Assembly (NCBI RefSeq): GCF_900129785.1
Contig: NZ_FSRC01000004.1
Span: forward strand, 361,461-425,460
Origin: Algoriphagus halophilus
GTDB lineage: Bacteria > Bacteroidota > Bacteroidia > Cytophagales > Cyclobacteriaceae
DNA: 64,000 nt
Direction of reading: 5' to 3'
The notes under the pieces were generated by a model. That model did not search any database and was not told where the DNA came from. It saw only the letters and a program-made list of their open reading frames with translations. The translations under genes and the position numbers were made by a program. Of the stretch, positions 63,936 to 64,000 are shown one piece after another. Positions within the stretch are counted from its first letter, which is position 1. Each line of letters begins with the position of its first letter.

Positions 63936-64000
63936 CACTCCCTTCAGCAAGGAAGGGAAAAAATTGAGACTTGAAACGAGGGTTTTGAGTGATCGACAGA

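Noticed and set aside
1..64000. CRISPR arrays, insertion sequences, phage genes, tRNA genes
   Set aside because: No regularly spaced repeats, transposase or phage motifs, or cloverleaf-like segments ending in CCA were found on reading both strands.

Overview
The window (64 kb, AT-rich, roughly 40% GC by eye) comes from the chromosome of a member of the Bacteroidota, most likely the order Cytophagales and plausibly Cyclobacteriaceae (Algoriphagus-like). The evidence is the gene content (TonB receptor with a DUF4249 lipoprotein, PorD and a C-terminal sorting domain of the type IX secretion system, DUF5723, DUF2480, BF3164-like and DUF4221-like propeller proteins), the near absence of Shine-Dalgarno sites, and repeated promoters of the Bacteroidota form TTG-(19 to 22 bases)-TAnnTTTG. 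The genus is inferred from general resemblance and was not tested by a search.

Layout. 1-3.8 kb: the 3' end of a TonB-dependent receptor operon with a DUF4249 lipoprotein and an MG2-like exported protein. 3.9-11.3 kb, minus strand: an MscS-type channel, a large membrane-anchored propeller-like protein, malate dehydrogenase, and a cyclic-nucleotide-binding protein coupled to tilS. 11.35-19.9 kb, plus strand: envelope and housekeeping genes (OstA-like protein, a T9SS cargo, bamD, rpoZ, coaBC, porD, recN, fabI). 20-25.4 kb: an amidohydrolase, an alpha/beta hydrolase, then a MarR regulator, a YceI protein, an MhqO-like dioxygenase and an MhqD-like esterase that look like one quinone/electrophile-stress module with shared operators. 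25.5-29.7 kb, minus: sbcDC. 29.8-32.3 kb: an RlpA-like protein, then an AT-richer island with a secreted six-cysteine peptide and two lipoproteins. 32.5-39.8 kb: an RND efflux operon with two different permeases. 39.8-49.4 kb: a NamZ-like muramidase, a DUF4221-like lipoprotein, beta-barrel proteins, a Tat-exported GH5-like enzyme, a fused alpha-keto acid dehydrogenase E1 and another glycosidase-like protein. 49.5-60.1 kb: rimO, a MORN-repeat protein, a GNAT protein, a PfkB kinase, an M16 peptidase pair and an M61 peptidase. 60.2-63.7 kb: rpmH, rnpA, an S41 peptidase, tsaB and a DUF2480 gene. The last 270 bases carry two tandem strong promoters whose transcript leaves the window and may be an rRNA operon.

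Most of the window is ordinary core genome. The parts most worth a second look are the secreted cysteine-rich peptide locus (30.5-32.3 kb), the MarR-controlled Mhq-like module with its ATGTATANACAT operators (22.7-25.4 kb), and a terminator-like hairpin in the leader of the E1 dehydrogenase gene (about 47.98 kb). No tRNA, rRNA, CRISPR array, insertion sequence or prophage was seen.
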